Shown here in pieces: positions 11,719 to 21,293 of a stretch of 64,000 nt of DNA (its first letter is position 1; each line of letters begins with the position of its first letter). A model generated the notes under the pieces. It made no database searches. It had not been told where the DNA came from and was given only the letters and a program-made list of their open reading frames with translations. The DNA is taken from positions 124,001-188,000 of the forward strand of contig ML978206.1 of NCBI GenBank assembly GCA_010015745.1, in the 5' to 3' direction. The stretch is from Setomelanomma holmii. Lineage: Eukaryota > Ascomycota > Dothideomycetes > Pleosporales > Phaeosphaeriaceae. Both the position numbers and the translations under genes were made by a program.

Positions 11719-12504
11719 CTATCGTATGGTTTCTAGTTCCCGCAGATGATCCCGAAACATTGGGCCCCGCAAACCCACTGTCTTCACTACCGCTGTTGAA
11801 GGGAAACTACCAGGAGGTCTGCCCGGTCCCGTTAGATCATCTCTATACACAATTTCAAAACAAAGTTTCAGTGTATGGGCTCGATTGCGGATTTGACTAA
11901 ATGCCATCTGGACAAACGAAGGGCCCAGATATTGATGCTTCTCTGTGATAGTGATGATGACGTCCGTACCATGTCGATCATGTAACCGCCGTTTATGCGC
12001 CATGAACAGGCTACACGACCTCACGAAGTCTTCCGTCGATGTGTCCGTCTGACCCCAGAATTTCCACAGCGGAGGCACACTGCCGAAACAGTGGAGTAAT
12101 GGAGAACCCACTGTCACCAATGCTCGAAGCGCGGAGTAGTCGACAAGAAAGTGTATAGGCTGGAGCGCAAGAGCTGCCAAAATTCGTGAAAGGACTGGCG
12201 TTGCTTCTTGCCAGATGCGACGACAAGTTCGAAGTATCGCGACTGAGAGGGACTTGCGGAGGAGGGTAATGCTGGATGCGTCTGCAGTCTTTCCGCTGTT
12301 CGGCCAAGTCGGGTGGGCGATGTCGCTCTCAGCTTTCGTCAAAATGTGGTGTTTCGTATCGATACTGATGCGCTCATAGATCATGCACCGTATTTCAGCT
12401 GGCAGGTCCAGAAATCGAAAGGTCTGGAATGTTAGCCTGTGGAATGCCGCAAGATATGCCACAGAATGTACCTGATCGGAGGAGGGAACTGGAGCTTCAA
12501 CCAT
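11719..12504 (-). CDS. Copy D of the FRFLDLP/ELRCMIYE family, intact
   Basis: Intronless, 261 residues from ATG 12504. The signature FRFLDLPAEIRCMIYERIS is at about 29-47 and the conserved helix LLRKSLSVAILRTCRRIWQE at about 80-99. It is clearly paralogous to the copy at 10526 over these blocks, but the C-terminal halves are strongly diverged, so the duplications are not recent. No catalytic motif, transmembrane segment or signal peptide is visible. Function unknown. Confidence 0.78.
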   Translation of the reverse strand: MVEAPVPSSDQVHSVAYLAAFHRLTFQTFRFLDLPAEIRCMIYERISIDTKHHILTKAESDIAHPTWPNSGKTADASSITLLRKSLSVAILRTCRRIWQEATPVLSRILAALALQPIHFLVDYSALRALVTVGSPLLHCFGSVPPLWKFWGQTDTSTEDFVRSCSLFMAHKRRLHDRHGTDVIITITEKHQYLGPSFVQMAFSQIRNRAHTLKLCFEIVYRDDLTGPGRPPGSFPSTAVVKTVGLRGPMFRDHLRELETIR

Positions 12505-12913
12505 GGTTGATGATTTGGAAGCTCAGGGGGTTCGCAGTTGAGTATTAGAGTTGTGAGACAAGAACTGGGAAGTATTTTCGATCGATGGAAGAGTTGTGGC
12601 GCGCAAGCATTTAAATCGAACGCCCAGGCGTTACTGGAACTGCCTTTCACTTTCACCTATGCACGTCACTATCGGCCGGGAGCAACACATACCGCTAAAG
12701 ATATCAAATATATCTGTAGTAGATGGGTAGGGTGATCGTGGATAACACTTCTAGACCCTAGTGTTGCACAAGACAATTCTGAGATTTATTCTCAGATACG
12801 GGTTTCGCATCTGCCTGGAGATACCTACGAAGGGTAGATACGTGACTTCATCTGGGATGTAGGCTAGTAGACAATCAGCATTTCCTGTTCTTAGTAAGAT
12901 TCATCACCCCGCT
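12505..12913. other. Intergenic spacer
   Basis: 409 bp upstream of copy D and downstream of the relic at 12914. No gene seen. Confidence 0.45.
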
Positions 12914-13230
12914 TTACATGTCGTCTTCTGGCAGCTTGCTCTTGTAGGTGTAAGCTTCCGCATTGCAACCCTGCATCTCTACGCTCTCAGTGAACGACGG
13001 CACAGAGATCGCAAATCAATTCGGCCGCCCAGTATACTCATGCCTCTCCATCTCCGCATCAAAGCCCATAACAAGCCCCAGCATGCGCATGCTCCCCTAT
13101 TCACTCTCACACCCCTCAATCACCACCGTCAAACCCTTCTTCCCCTGCTGTTCACCCCACAACATCTGCGTAACACCTTTCACAAACTTCGCCTGCAGTT
13201 CTTCCGTCGCATGATATTTGGCTGATGAGC
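12914..13230 (-). pseudogene. Decayed 3' end of an unrecognised gene
   Basis: One minus-strand frame of about 105 codons reads like protein (YHATEELQAKFVKGVTQML ... MLGLVMGFDAEMERHEYTG ... EAYTYKSKLPEDDM) and ends at TAA 12914-12916. It is broken by TAG at 13097-13099 and TGA at 13016-13018. A CATCAG acceptor just before the first readable codon (about 13.23 kb) suggests the start of an exon. I do not recognise the family. Coding character is inferred from residue composition and the long frame, so this is tentative. Confidence 0.5.
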
Positions 13231-13478
13231 CAACGGTGTTTGCTACACTGGCTGCGCGTGAACTGAAGCTGACCCCATGTCGGCATTAGGAGCCTTCCTG
13301 CTGGATCACATATACATGCTCGGACCACGAGCAATGTTGCTAAACGAGTGAGGTTGTTGCACAATACGCGGACTGGGAGTTGATTTGGCGTGTTGAGATT
13401 TATGTGTACAAACATGTGTAATGTGATCTTTGACACGAGGCATTGGGAACTATGATCCATATCTGCTGGTCTATTTCT

Positions 13479-14207
13479 CTAACGCTTCGCCGACTCCAGC
13501 ATCATCGTTCTCTCGCCCACCTCTACTCCCTCTTTCTCCGTCTCATCTTCATCCCCATCCCAATCCCACCCAACCACATGCCCCCTCCCTACCCTCTCCT
13601 CAAGCGCCCAAATCCTCCCCCTAACCCCCATCAACGCCCCTCCCAACCTATACTCGCCCCACATTCCCCTATACCTCTCCGCCTCCTCGGCACTATACCC
13701 AATCCCCCACACGCGATCCCGTCTCGCCGCTTTCGCCAACTCCCTTTCCCTGGTGCTGAGTAGGATATCTTTCATGTGGCGGTTGGACGGGTGGGTAAAC
13801 TTATACCAATTCCCCACGCGTGCAACGCGCGACTTCGCTCTGCTCCATTTGAACTCGTTGAAGTTGCTGACCTGCTTGCCGAGTTTCTTTTGTTCTTTCG
13901 GGTCGCGCGTGGCGAGGATGCGAGTGCAGGATGCGGTGTCGCCGAAGTACAGGGCTTTGCAGAACATGTAGAGTTGTTCGGCGCACGTGAATGATATGCT
14001 TGGTGTGTACGTTTTTAGCAGCGAGGCGGAGAATGGTGAGGTGCCGAGGAAGTGTAGTGAGATTGTGGGTATGGTGATGGGGCTCGGATGCCATTGGCAG
14101 AAGACGCCGTAGGGCTTGTCGTTGGGCATGTAAAAGTAGGTGGCGTCGGGTTGGGGTTCGGACTTTTTGGGGCGGCCGATTGGGTGGACTTTGCGTTTTG
14201 GTGGCAT
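13479..14207 (-). CDS. NADAR-domain protein (YbiA/RibX-like)
   Basis: Intronless, 242 residues. The N-terminus is basic (MPPKRKVHPIGRPKK). The NADAR fold follows: FCQWHPSPI near 36-45, then FTCAEQLYMFCKALYFGD (about 73-90, the conserved AEQ..M..KA segment), ATRDPKEQKKLG, and near 150-190 ILLSTRERELAKAA..D.VWGIG and WGEYRLGGALMGVR, equivalent to the family's WG.N.LG.ALM.VR. NADAR proteins are N-glycosidases acting on riboflavin-pathway intermediates or on ADP-ribose conjugates. The fungal substrate is not known to me. The Tyr in WGEYRLG, where Asn is usual, is a mild deviation. The C-terminal 40 residues are acidic and variable. Confidence 0.85.
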   Translation of the reverse strand: MPPKRKVHPIGRPKKSEPQPDATYFYMPNDKPYGVFCQWHPSPITIPTISLHFLGTSPFSASLLKTYTPSISFTCAEQLYMFCKALYFGDTASCTRILATRDPKEQKKLGKQVSNFNEFKWSRAKSRVARVGNWYKFTHPSNRHMKDILLSTRERELAKAARRDRVWGIGYSAEEAERYRGMWGEYRLGGALMGVRGRIWALEERVGRGHVVGWDWDGDEDETEKEGVEVGERTMMLESAKR

Positions 14208-14510
14208 GCTCGTCGGCTCGTGTTGATTGTGTGGATAATTGGGGTTGTTGTGTGATATTGATGTTGAAGTTGGTATTCAATTTCGAAATATAGTTGGGAG
14301 AAGTGCGCAGTTCTTGAATTTGTTATGAGGCTCGGAGACAATCGCTAGCTGGTGCGAACTATGGTTCATGAAAAGGGCGCAGACGAACTCGGGCGGGGGA
14401 AGGGCGCTAGGCTCATCAGGACCGTATCTTGCGATTTTTTCTCCTTGACAAGAGATAGACCACTGGCAAGGTGTTGGTTGCAGTACCTTTCCTTGCGTAC
14501 GTGGCTTCTG
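14208..14510. other. Short spacer between the NADAR and SGNH genes
   Basis: 303 bp on the upstream side of the NADAR gene. Nothing recognised. Confidence 0.5.
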
Positions 14511-15695
14511 TCATAGTTCGATAACTTCTTGCTTCCGAAAGATCCCATTCCCTTCCAAATCCTGCACCAACATCCTCGCAATGATCCGATGCCCCTCTGG
14601 CCTCAAGTGAAACACTCTTTTGTAGCTGTCCGGGATCAGCCAATGTAACGTGTCCTCAATGAGTCCCTCTTCTTTGATTCCATCCTTCGTCTTGTTCACG
14701 AACCCCTTGTCAGGATCAAACTGCCAATCCGGGTGTTCCTCCAGCGTCTTGTTAATTTGATCGGCGAGCCCGCCCTCGAAGCTCCCTTTTGGCACACCGT
14801 CGCCGGTCTGATTCTGAAGCGCGGTCTTGTTCTCGCCATGATCGACCGTGTTCCATTCGTAGAACACAAGACCGCTGCGGTTTGGGGCGGGTTCTTGTAC
14901 GCCGGCCTCACAATAGCGACCGCGCATCGTTTCGATCGCGCTGTCGTAATCGATGAAGCGGACCTGAGGGCCGGCGGCGGCGACTGCTTTGCGGATGATG
15001 TCGTTGACGGAGCGCACCATGTCGTTCAGATCTCTGCGCATCTCAAGCTTGAGGTACTGCTTCGTCCACTCGACGTCGCGCCACACGGCCCAGGTTGCGT
15101 TGTCGCACGTCTCGTCGTCGGTGCCAAAGAAGGCTGCGTAGCCGGTATAGTATATGATACCGTGGTCGGGATTCATCTTGGGCTTGGCAGCCTCGATCAC
15201 ATTGGAGACATTCTGGTATAGCTCAGTAGCGCTGGCGATTTTGTCCCGGGCTTCGTCCATGGACTTTTGGCAAGCGTCATCTCCAGACATGTAGAATTGA
15301 TAGACGCAATTGCTAAGAATGGGCGTCAACCCAATATCATTGCCGCCAGCAGAAATGGTCAACAAATCCAAGTCATCTGATAGCGCGGGTACTTGCTTCT
15401 CAAATATCTCCGTGCTGGTAGCGCCAGAGCACGACAGAAATTGATGTGTCCGGTTCGCGTCATCACTAAGTAGTAACGTGTGGAGGATGTTGGGGTACGA
15501 ATTCGCATAGCGAGAGCACGACCAGTCCAGTCGATCTCCAGAGCCCAGTCCAGCCGAATATGAGTCGCCAATAGAAGCGAACCTTCGGATCCAGGGAAAC
15601 TTTGCGATGGTGGCGAGGGGGGTTTGCTCTGCTGTAGCAACGGACGTTGTGAGCATCAACGCAACACACGCGTATTCGAGCATGGCGACTACCAT
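14511..15695 (-). CDS. Secreted SGNH/GDSL-type hydrolase
   Basis: Intronless, 394 residues. Residues 1-22 form a signal peptide ending ATA-EQ. Block I is ASIGDSYSAG (catalytic Ser45). Block III is SAGGND at 115-120 (Asn119 for the oxyanion hole). Block V lies near the C-terminus in FHLRPEGH (about 362-369), giving the catalytic His. Several N-x-S/T sites and paired Cys support secretion. The length and block spacing match fungal extracellular lipase/esterase-like SGNH proteins rather than the shorter bacterial GDSL lipases. The natural ester substrate cannot be inferred. An internal ATG at codon 5 is an alternative start and would still leave a signal peptide. Confidence 0.87.
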   Translation of the reverse strand: MVVAMLEYACVALMLTTSVATAEQTPLATIAKFPWIRRFASIGDSYSAGLGSGDRLDWSCSRYANSYPNILHTLLLSDDANRTHQFLSCSGATSTEIFEKQVPALSDDLDLLTISAGGNDIGLTPILSNCVYQFYMSGDDACQKSMDEARDKIASATELYQNVSNVIEAAKPKMNPDHGIIYYTGYAAFFGTDDETCDNATWAVWRDVEWTKQYLKLEMRRDLNDMVRSVNDIIRKAVAAAGPQVRFIDYDSAIETMRGRYCEAGVQEPAPNRSGLVFYEWNTVDHGENKTALQNQTGDGVPKGSFEGGLADQINKTLEEHPDWQFDPDKGFVNKTKDGIKEEGLIEDTLHWLIPDSYKRVFHLRPEGHRIIARMLVQDLEGNGIFRKQEVIEL

Positions 15696-16074
15696 TGTGG
15701 ATCTGTAGTATTCAAAGTAGCATACAATGTCCAGAAAAGTCGATGAGAATGTAGCGTATTAGTGTCATGAAAGTTGGTGCGACACGCTGTCTGAATAGAG
15801 ATTGAACGAAAGCTGTGCATCGTGGTTGCCTTTTGAGGTGAGTGAGGCGGGGCAGGCGGGATGGGATGTCATGCAGCGTAAGCTCTCGACCTCCTTCCAC
15901 AAGTGAATGGCGCACGAGGTCCTGATTGGGCAACCAATTGGCGTTCGAAAAATCTTGGTGTTCCAAATTTGGTCTTGCTTGCGACAGCCCCATGGTCGTA
16001 CCTGCTTGGCTCCGTGAAGCACACCGTTGCTCGTATCAACAGAACGAGGTCAACGTGTACACACATCAGGAGAT
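15696..16074. other. Spacer, promoter side of the SGNH hydrolase
   Basis: 379 bp between the UreF stop and the SGNH start, both genes on the minus strand. No gene seen. Confidence 0.5.
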
Positions 16075-17015
16075 TTATGAATTGAAGATGCGACTATACA
16101 GCTTCTCATGCCTCCCAACCCACAGATCCATGACTGGCACGCTCTGCCCAGCGTCCTCTGTAGAACTATTCCAGCCCTCTTCTACGAGCCCGCGGATCCT
16201 GTCCTGCAGCTCGGCACTTGCCAACACTGCCTGCGCTTGATAAGGTCCCATTACGCTTGCGCGAACGGCAGCACTTATAACGGTGCGCGCATGCGAAAAT
16301 AGGAACAGGTATGCGGCGTCGTGCAGCGGCACAGACAGGATCCTGGTGACGAGGCCCCACAGCGGCGCGAGATGGGCGTTGAGCAGGTCTGATGTGCGGA
16401 GAGCGGCTGAGAAGGCCGTAAGAGCCTTGATTGCTTTGTCGCTCTCCGACATACCGTATTCAGTCCCTCTTGTAGGTGTCGTGGTGCTGCTGTATTGCGA
16501 CCGGAAGCTGCGGTCCCACACAGCGAGCAGCGCCCGGCCTTGTGCTATGCTAGCACGTCTCGCGACCGTGCAGGGTGTGCTTGCATCGAAGTCGTTGTCC
16601 AGTGTCTCAATGTCCCATGGCGTGCGATAGCCAGCGAGGACGTACGGGAGCGCAGTGCTCGCGAGGGTCGAAAGCGATAGGCGCAAGAAGATGTTGAAGG
16701 CGGGGAGCTGCGATGCGGACGGCGGCAATGGCTTGTGGTGCGCGAGATACGACTCTAGACCGCTGCTGAAGGCGAAAGAGCCCAGTGGCAGTGCTGAGTC
16801 GGCGAGTAGGAGCAGTGCGTGGAGCGCTGTATCGTTGTTAATCGACTGCTGGTAAGACGAGACGGAAGCGATAACAGACCTGCATCATTTGAGACTGCAG
16901 ACGGTGTCGAGGCGACGGACTTCTCTGCCAACTTAGCTTTCGCATCTTGTAGACGCTGCTCAAGATCAGCTATCTCATCTTTCAGAGACTGCTGGTCCGT
17001 GGCTGGTGAAGTCAT
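16075..17015 (-). CDS. ureF: Urease accessory protein UreF
   Basis: CDS complement(join(16075..16848,16896..17015)), 297 residues. Exon 1 encodes a short coiled-coil leader (DEIADLEQRLQDAKAKLAE). Exon 2 opens with the UreF hallmark LLLLADSALPLGSFAFSSG and LESYLAHH, followed by the all-helical UreF body (HLAPLWGLVTRILSVPL ... ASVMGPYQAQAVLASAELQD). UreF works with UreD and UreG to load nickel into urease in the cytosol. The frame requires an intron. The only phase-compatible choice is the 47-bp GTCTCA...CCAG (or 50 bp using the next CAG), with a non-consensus donor, so the exact exon junction is less certain than the identity. No other urease gene is in the window. Confidence 0.88.
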
Positions 17016-17429
17016 GGAGGGGTGTGGGAGGATGCAAGCATTCGAAGGTTGGCGATATCGGCTTGGCGATATTTCTACAGATAGTCATGCAGCTTATATG
17101 CTCACACCACATCGTTCAATCGTAGTTCCTCGAATCACAACGGTCGTGCAAAGCGCATGGTCTTGATCCAATGTTCTCCATTTGCTATTCTACAGGTGTG
17201 GGGTCATAACGTCGTGATGAAGAAGTCAACCGTAGCGCCTGCAAACCATGACCTTGAAGCACCCCTCCGACCCGTTATCCAAGCCGTCTCCAGGCAGATT
17301 GGGCGCCCGAATGCGGCCAAGTATGGGTATTATCCGAGGTTCGTAGAAAGAAAAAAGCGCCAGTCCCAATCATGACATCCTCCCACCGAACCGTGTACGC
17401 GCGGAAGAATGCCGTCCATCTACTAAAGC
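17016..17429. other. Spacer, UreF promoter side
   Basis: 414 bp between the Spo12 stop and the UreF start. A 72-codon plus ORF here resembles nothing known. Confidence 0.5.
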
Positions 17430-17882
17430 CTACGCCTCCTCCTTCTCGCTCTCGGGTGTAGTTTTCTTGGGGACGTCTGCGAACATGGCGGTGCCCTTGG
17501 CTGACTCGAAGTTCTTGGAGCTCGTCTTCTTAAACAGAGTCTGTGGCTTCGACCTGATTGCGTCTGTTAGCACATGTTCAAGGTTTCATGTATATGTGCT
17601 GATCGCTCACTTCTTCATCGCATGCTTGGTCTTGAAGGCTTGCAGCTTCTGTGTCGCGGGAGACATGATCTCGTCGGAAGGCGAAACGTACTGCTGTGAT
17701 CTGTGCTACCATTAGATCCTTTGCATGAAGTCGTGTATTCAGCGTACTTACTGCTCATTGTCTATGCGTGACTGTAGAACTTGACGATGATACTCGAGGC
17801 TCTTAAGCTTCTCCTTCTCGGGAGAGGGCGTAGGCTTGACCTGCGCATTGTTGTCGCGGACGCTGAGCACGTTGGGAGACAT
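17430..17882 (-). CDS. Spo12-family cell-cycle protein
   Basis: Small spliced gene. CDS complement(join(17430..17553,17611..17700,17752..17882)), 114 residues, three exons, introns of 51 and 57 bp (donors GTAAGT and GTGAGC). The diagnostic Spo12 motif is in exon 2: YVSPSDEIMSPATQKLQAFK (about 48-67), followed by KHAMKK and a Lys/Ser-rich tail. In yeasts Spo12 and its relatives act in the FEAR network that releases Cdc14 at mitotic exit; S. pombe Wis3 is the orthologue. The N-terminus (MSPNVLSVRDN) also contains S-P sites. The start is the only ATG in frame with the motif once the introns are removed. Confidence 0.85.
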
Positions 17883-18845
17883 TGTTGATGTGTTTGAGGG
17901 TGTTTTGAATCTCGGTGTCTCTGGTCTTTTCAGAATTGATTGTCGCGAGTTACTCAGAATGCTGTCGTATTGAAGTTATTGTGGGCGGAGTGGTACTATA
18001 ATGGTAGTCCAGATTGTAGAGCGATGACTGTTTGGCTGGTGGTTGCACACGGCAACCGAGAACGCGCTCGCCCACGTGACGTCATTGCCAGCACACGAAC
18101 TTCATCACGCTCTCCCTGCTAATATGCGCTCTGACCCTTCACTCGACCTCCTAACCCCAGCTCGTCAAATGGCAGAATGATGAGCTTCCACAAATCACTC
18201 CTCTGCGAGCACGGTCTCATCGCGCACGAGTCCTCTGCAGCGGACCAGAAGACAAGTCGCGTCGTACAAGCTGACGGCCAGGCTGTTGCGCGTTATCATG
18301 GCTGAACTCAATACCCACAGGCATATTTGCGTTCGGATTATCTGCATGTCTGTCTTCGCATATAGAACAGCTTGGACCCCACGCACCTGGCTAATTCTGA
18401 CAGCGGCCCCCAAATTCTCTACCAAGCAGAGGCCTAGAGCGTATTGACACAAGGAACCCTTCCGAGCAGCGGATCCAGCTACTGATTTTTATGCGCAACT
18501 CCCGCTCCACGAGGAGTTCCAACGGGTAAGGAGCGAAAATTGAGATCCGAGGTGTCTTGCAGGGCGACAGCTGCACGAATATCGTGCTCATCGGTCGCAC
18601 TGGAACGCCTTACTGGGATTACACTTCAACTGTTTCAAGATCGCGAAGCTATTGGATAGCATTTCGTCGGGCGTAAATTGACAATCAAGCATATGCTAAG
18701 CCTCGTAGACACAATGCCGCCCCAACGTCTCAGCATACCAGGTAAAAGCTGTCTGTACACTGGCCCTTCCACCCAAAGCATTTTGACTCGACTTTTTCTT
18801 CCTTGTCCCACGTCAATCGTTGCATTTCCTTACAAGGTCCATACC
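17883..18845. other. Divergent intergenic region between Spo12 and a membrane-protein gene
   Basis: 963 bp that must contain the promoters of the minus-strand Spo12 gene and the plus-strand gene at 18846. An in-frame extension of the latter to 18678 exists but adds no recognisable sequence. Confidence 0.55.
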
Positions 18846-19655
18846 ATGCAGACCCAATACAGTGATGATCTGCATGGCCAATCATTACCAGAAGTACATC
18901 ATCAGGAGCAATCATACATCTACTCCGTTCCTGACAAAAGTCCCGCCTACGCGGTCCCCAACGCTCCACCGACCATAGGCTACGATCATGCTCCAGCAAC
19001 GGACGCAGCGTATTCTCCAGCAGGAAAGAGAAGAATATGGACCCAGTGGTGGGTTCTTGCACTCATCGGCCTCGCCGTCGCCATTATCGCTGGATTAGTG
19101 GGAGGCTTCATCGGACAAGCGATTCAGAGAGGCCGTGAGCCATCGAACGGCTCTGCCTCCGCACCGTCATCGTCATCTTGTCCAACAAACTCATCCTCTT
19201 CTGCAACCACACCGCCTTCAGGGTCGTCCAATACTACCTTCGGCACCATCGTCCGTCCCGATACAGGCTGCAACTACCCCGCGTCAAAGCCGCAGCAGAA
19301 GCGAATACCTGGAGTATCCCTCTACTGGAAGCAGAACTACACAACCATATGTAATTCCGGTTGGTCAGGTCCAAACAGCGGCATCGTTGGAATGTGGACA
19401 CTTACGCCAGGCGATTGCATCGAGGCGTGCCATGTGTACAACCTTTATGGCTCTAACAGGAACAAGCCATGTCTGGGAGGAGGTTTCATCCCGGATTGGA
19501 CCGACCGAGACGAAGGCGCGAAGATGAACAATGGCGCACCGTTCAATTGCTTCTTACAGAGCAACACGACAGGCATCTCGCCGAACGATCGCGATGCCGT
19601 AGAGGTGGTGGCGTTGTGCATGACCGGACAATGTGACAACATAGGGACGGTATAA
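18846..19655 (+). CDS. Single-pass membrane protein with Cys-rich outer domain, copy 1 of a tandem pair
   Basis: Intronless, 269 residues from ATG 18846. Residues 1-67 are a polar, probably cytosolic tail containing SYIYSVPDKSP. Residues about 68-91 are a Gly-rich transmembrane helix (WWVLALIGLAVAIIAGLVGG). A Ser/Pro/Thr linker (95-135) leads to a cysteine-rich outer domain with conserved ICNSGW, DCIEACHVYN, CLGGGFIP and FNCFLQSN blocks. Cysteine spacing is reminiscent of PAN/apple-like modules, but I cannot assign a family. The helix composition (many G and A, GxxxG) favours dimerisation. The next gene (20070) repeats the same architecture and residue positions. Function unknown; a cell-surface or wall-facing role is inference. 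Confidence 0.78.
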   Translation: MQTQYSDDLHGQSLPEVHHQEQSYIYSVPDKSPAYAVPNAPPTIGYDHAPATDAAYSPAGKRRIWTQWWVLALIGLAVAIIAGLVGGFIGQAIQRGREPSNGSASAPSSSSCPTNSSSSATTPPSGSSNTTFGTIVRPDTGCNYPASKPQQKRIPGVSLYWKQNYTTICNSGWSGPNSGIVGMWTLTPGDCIEACHVYNLYGSNRNKPCLGGGFIPDWTDRDEGAKMNNGAPFNCFLQSNTTGISPNDRDAVEVVALCMTGQCDNIGTV

Positions 19656-20069
19656 GGAGCCCGTGAGGATAGTGGAGTTGTTGGCAGAGCTGCACTGCGA
19701 GCGCTTCATGAGTTCAAGACTGTAAGATTTTCGTCGCTGGCATATATCTTTACTTTCGTCTCAGTTCAAGCCACCCACCATCTCAATTCATGATTTTACT
19801 TCCTCAAGGCTTTCCCGTCGCGTACTTTATTTATGAACACAAGCTTTCTTCCTACACAACATTGGCATGGGCATGCATGCGCGCGGTTAACTGTTGGTCC
19901 TAACGCTGTCTGAGCGCTAGCCCCTGCAGCCTTCCCTGACTGAAACCCGTGCCGCATATATGTGCGGAACATCACCACCATCATGCATTCTCTCCACCTC
20001 GTATCCTGTATTCTCTCCAGTTCCTCTTTTTTGAAACACTTATTCTCTAATGATAATTGACTGTCGACC
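19656..20069. other. Spacer between tandem membrane-protein genes
   Basis: 414 bp, 3' flank of copy 1 and promoter of copy 2. No gene seen. Confidence 0.5.
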
Positions 20070-20969
20070 ATGCTGCGCGACTCCCAGAACCACTCCACCC
20101 TCGAGCCGGTACCGAAATCCGAAGTAGCTTCATCTTATATCTTCTCTGTGCCCGACGACTCGCCGCTCCAAGTCAACAACCAAATACCATGGACCGAGAA
20201 CACTCAAAATGAATCCAATCACACACCCGCCCATGTCGCACCTACAAAACCCACACTTCTATTCCTCCGCTGGCCATTCCTCGCCCTATACGCCATCCTT
20301 ATCGCCATCATCGCCGGCCTAGCAGGCGGCTTCATAGGCGAGGACATAACCACCAAACGCCTCTCCACATCCAGCATCCCCAAAGCCTCCATACAATCCT
20401 ACTGCTCCACACCATCGTCCACACCTACCACCAGCCCTTCATTAACCACCTCCACCCCAACCTCCGCCTCGGCTAGTATTTTCGAACGCACGATTGCACA
20501 ACCAACAACAGGCTGCGTACCCACTACTCAACAGAAGAGCTTCAAATCCGTCACCAAGTTCCTGGCAGCGCAGTACACGACATACTGTGCGACGGGGTGG
20601 TTGAACGACGAGTTGTTTGCGCTGAGCGCCGCGAGCGCGAGTGATTGCGTCGAGGCGTGTGTGATGTACAACGGGCATAAACAATCCAGCGACAGGACGT
20701 GTGTAGGCGGGGGTTTTATTCCCGAGGTACGCCCCGTTCAGGCTTTTTGTGCCAATCTATTCGATATGTCTTCATGCCTGAGGGTATGGCTGACTTGAAT
20801 TTGTGTGCAGTGGTGGAACCAGTCCCGCGCGATGGACGAGAGTGGTGGGATGCCGTATAATTGCTTTTTGAAGAGTAATGATTCTGGCACGGGACGGAAT
20901 GAGAAGAATGTCGAGGTTGTGAGTTTGTGTTTGGCAGATGCGTGCAAGGATGTTTTGAGTGGGAGTTGA
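20070..20969 (+). CDS. Single-pass membrane protein with Cys-rich outer domain, copy 2 of a tandem pair
   Basis: CDS join(20070..20726,20811..20969), 271 residues, one 84-bp intron (GTACGC...TGCAG, phase 0). Same plan as the gene at 18846: a cytosolic tail with SYIFSVPDDSP, a transmembrane helix at about 68-90 (LYAILIAIIAGLAGGFIG), a Ser/Thr/Pro linker, and an outer domain with TYCATGW, DCVEACVMYN, CVGGGFIPE, and in exon 2 YNCFLKSN and VVSLC. The intron falls directly after the GGGFIPE block and is absent from copy 1, so the copies differ in gene structure as well as sequence. Function unknown. Confidence 0.78.
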
Positions 20970-21293
20970 ATACGGAGCGCAAAAGGTGCTTATGCATGCA
21001 GAACTTCTTCTTGGGGAAGAACGCGCGGGCTGTATTAACAAAGTCTTCATATTATCACCAGCTTTCCCCCAAAACATCTGGTGTCGTCGAATCTGGGAGA
21101 GCTCCAGAAGGCTGTATCATGAGACTTTGCCAGATTTAGTGATTGAGGTGTCTGGACCTTGGCGACGGCAGAGAAGACTCGCGCAGGGCGGATTCAAAGC
21201 CATGTGATAGGAGGACTTGAAATTTTCGAGTGTGTCACGCCTGGCTGAGACGAGCGAAGTGGGTGGACTGTATCTTGGACGATCCATAGCGGA
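20970..21293. other. Convergent spacer
   Basis: 324 bp between copy 2 of the membrane pair and the SDR relic. Nothing recognised. Confidence 0.5.
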
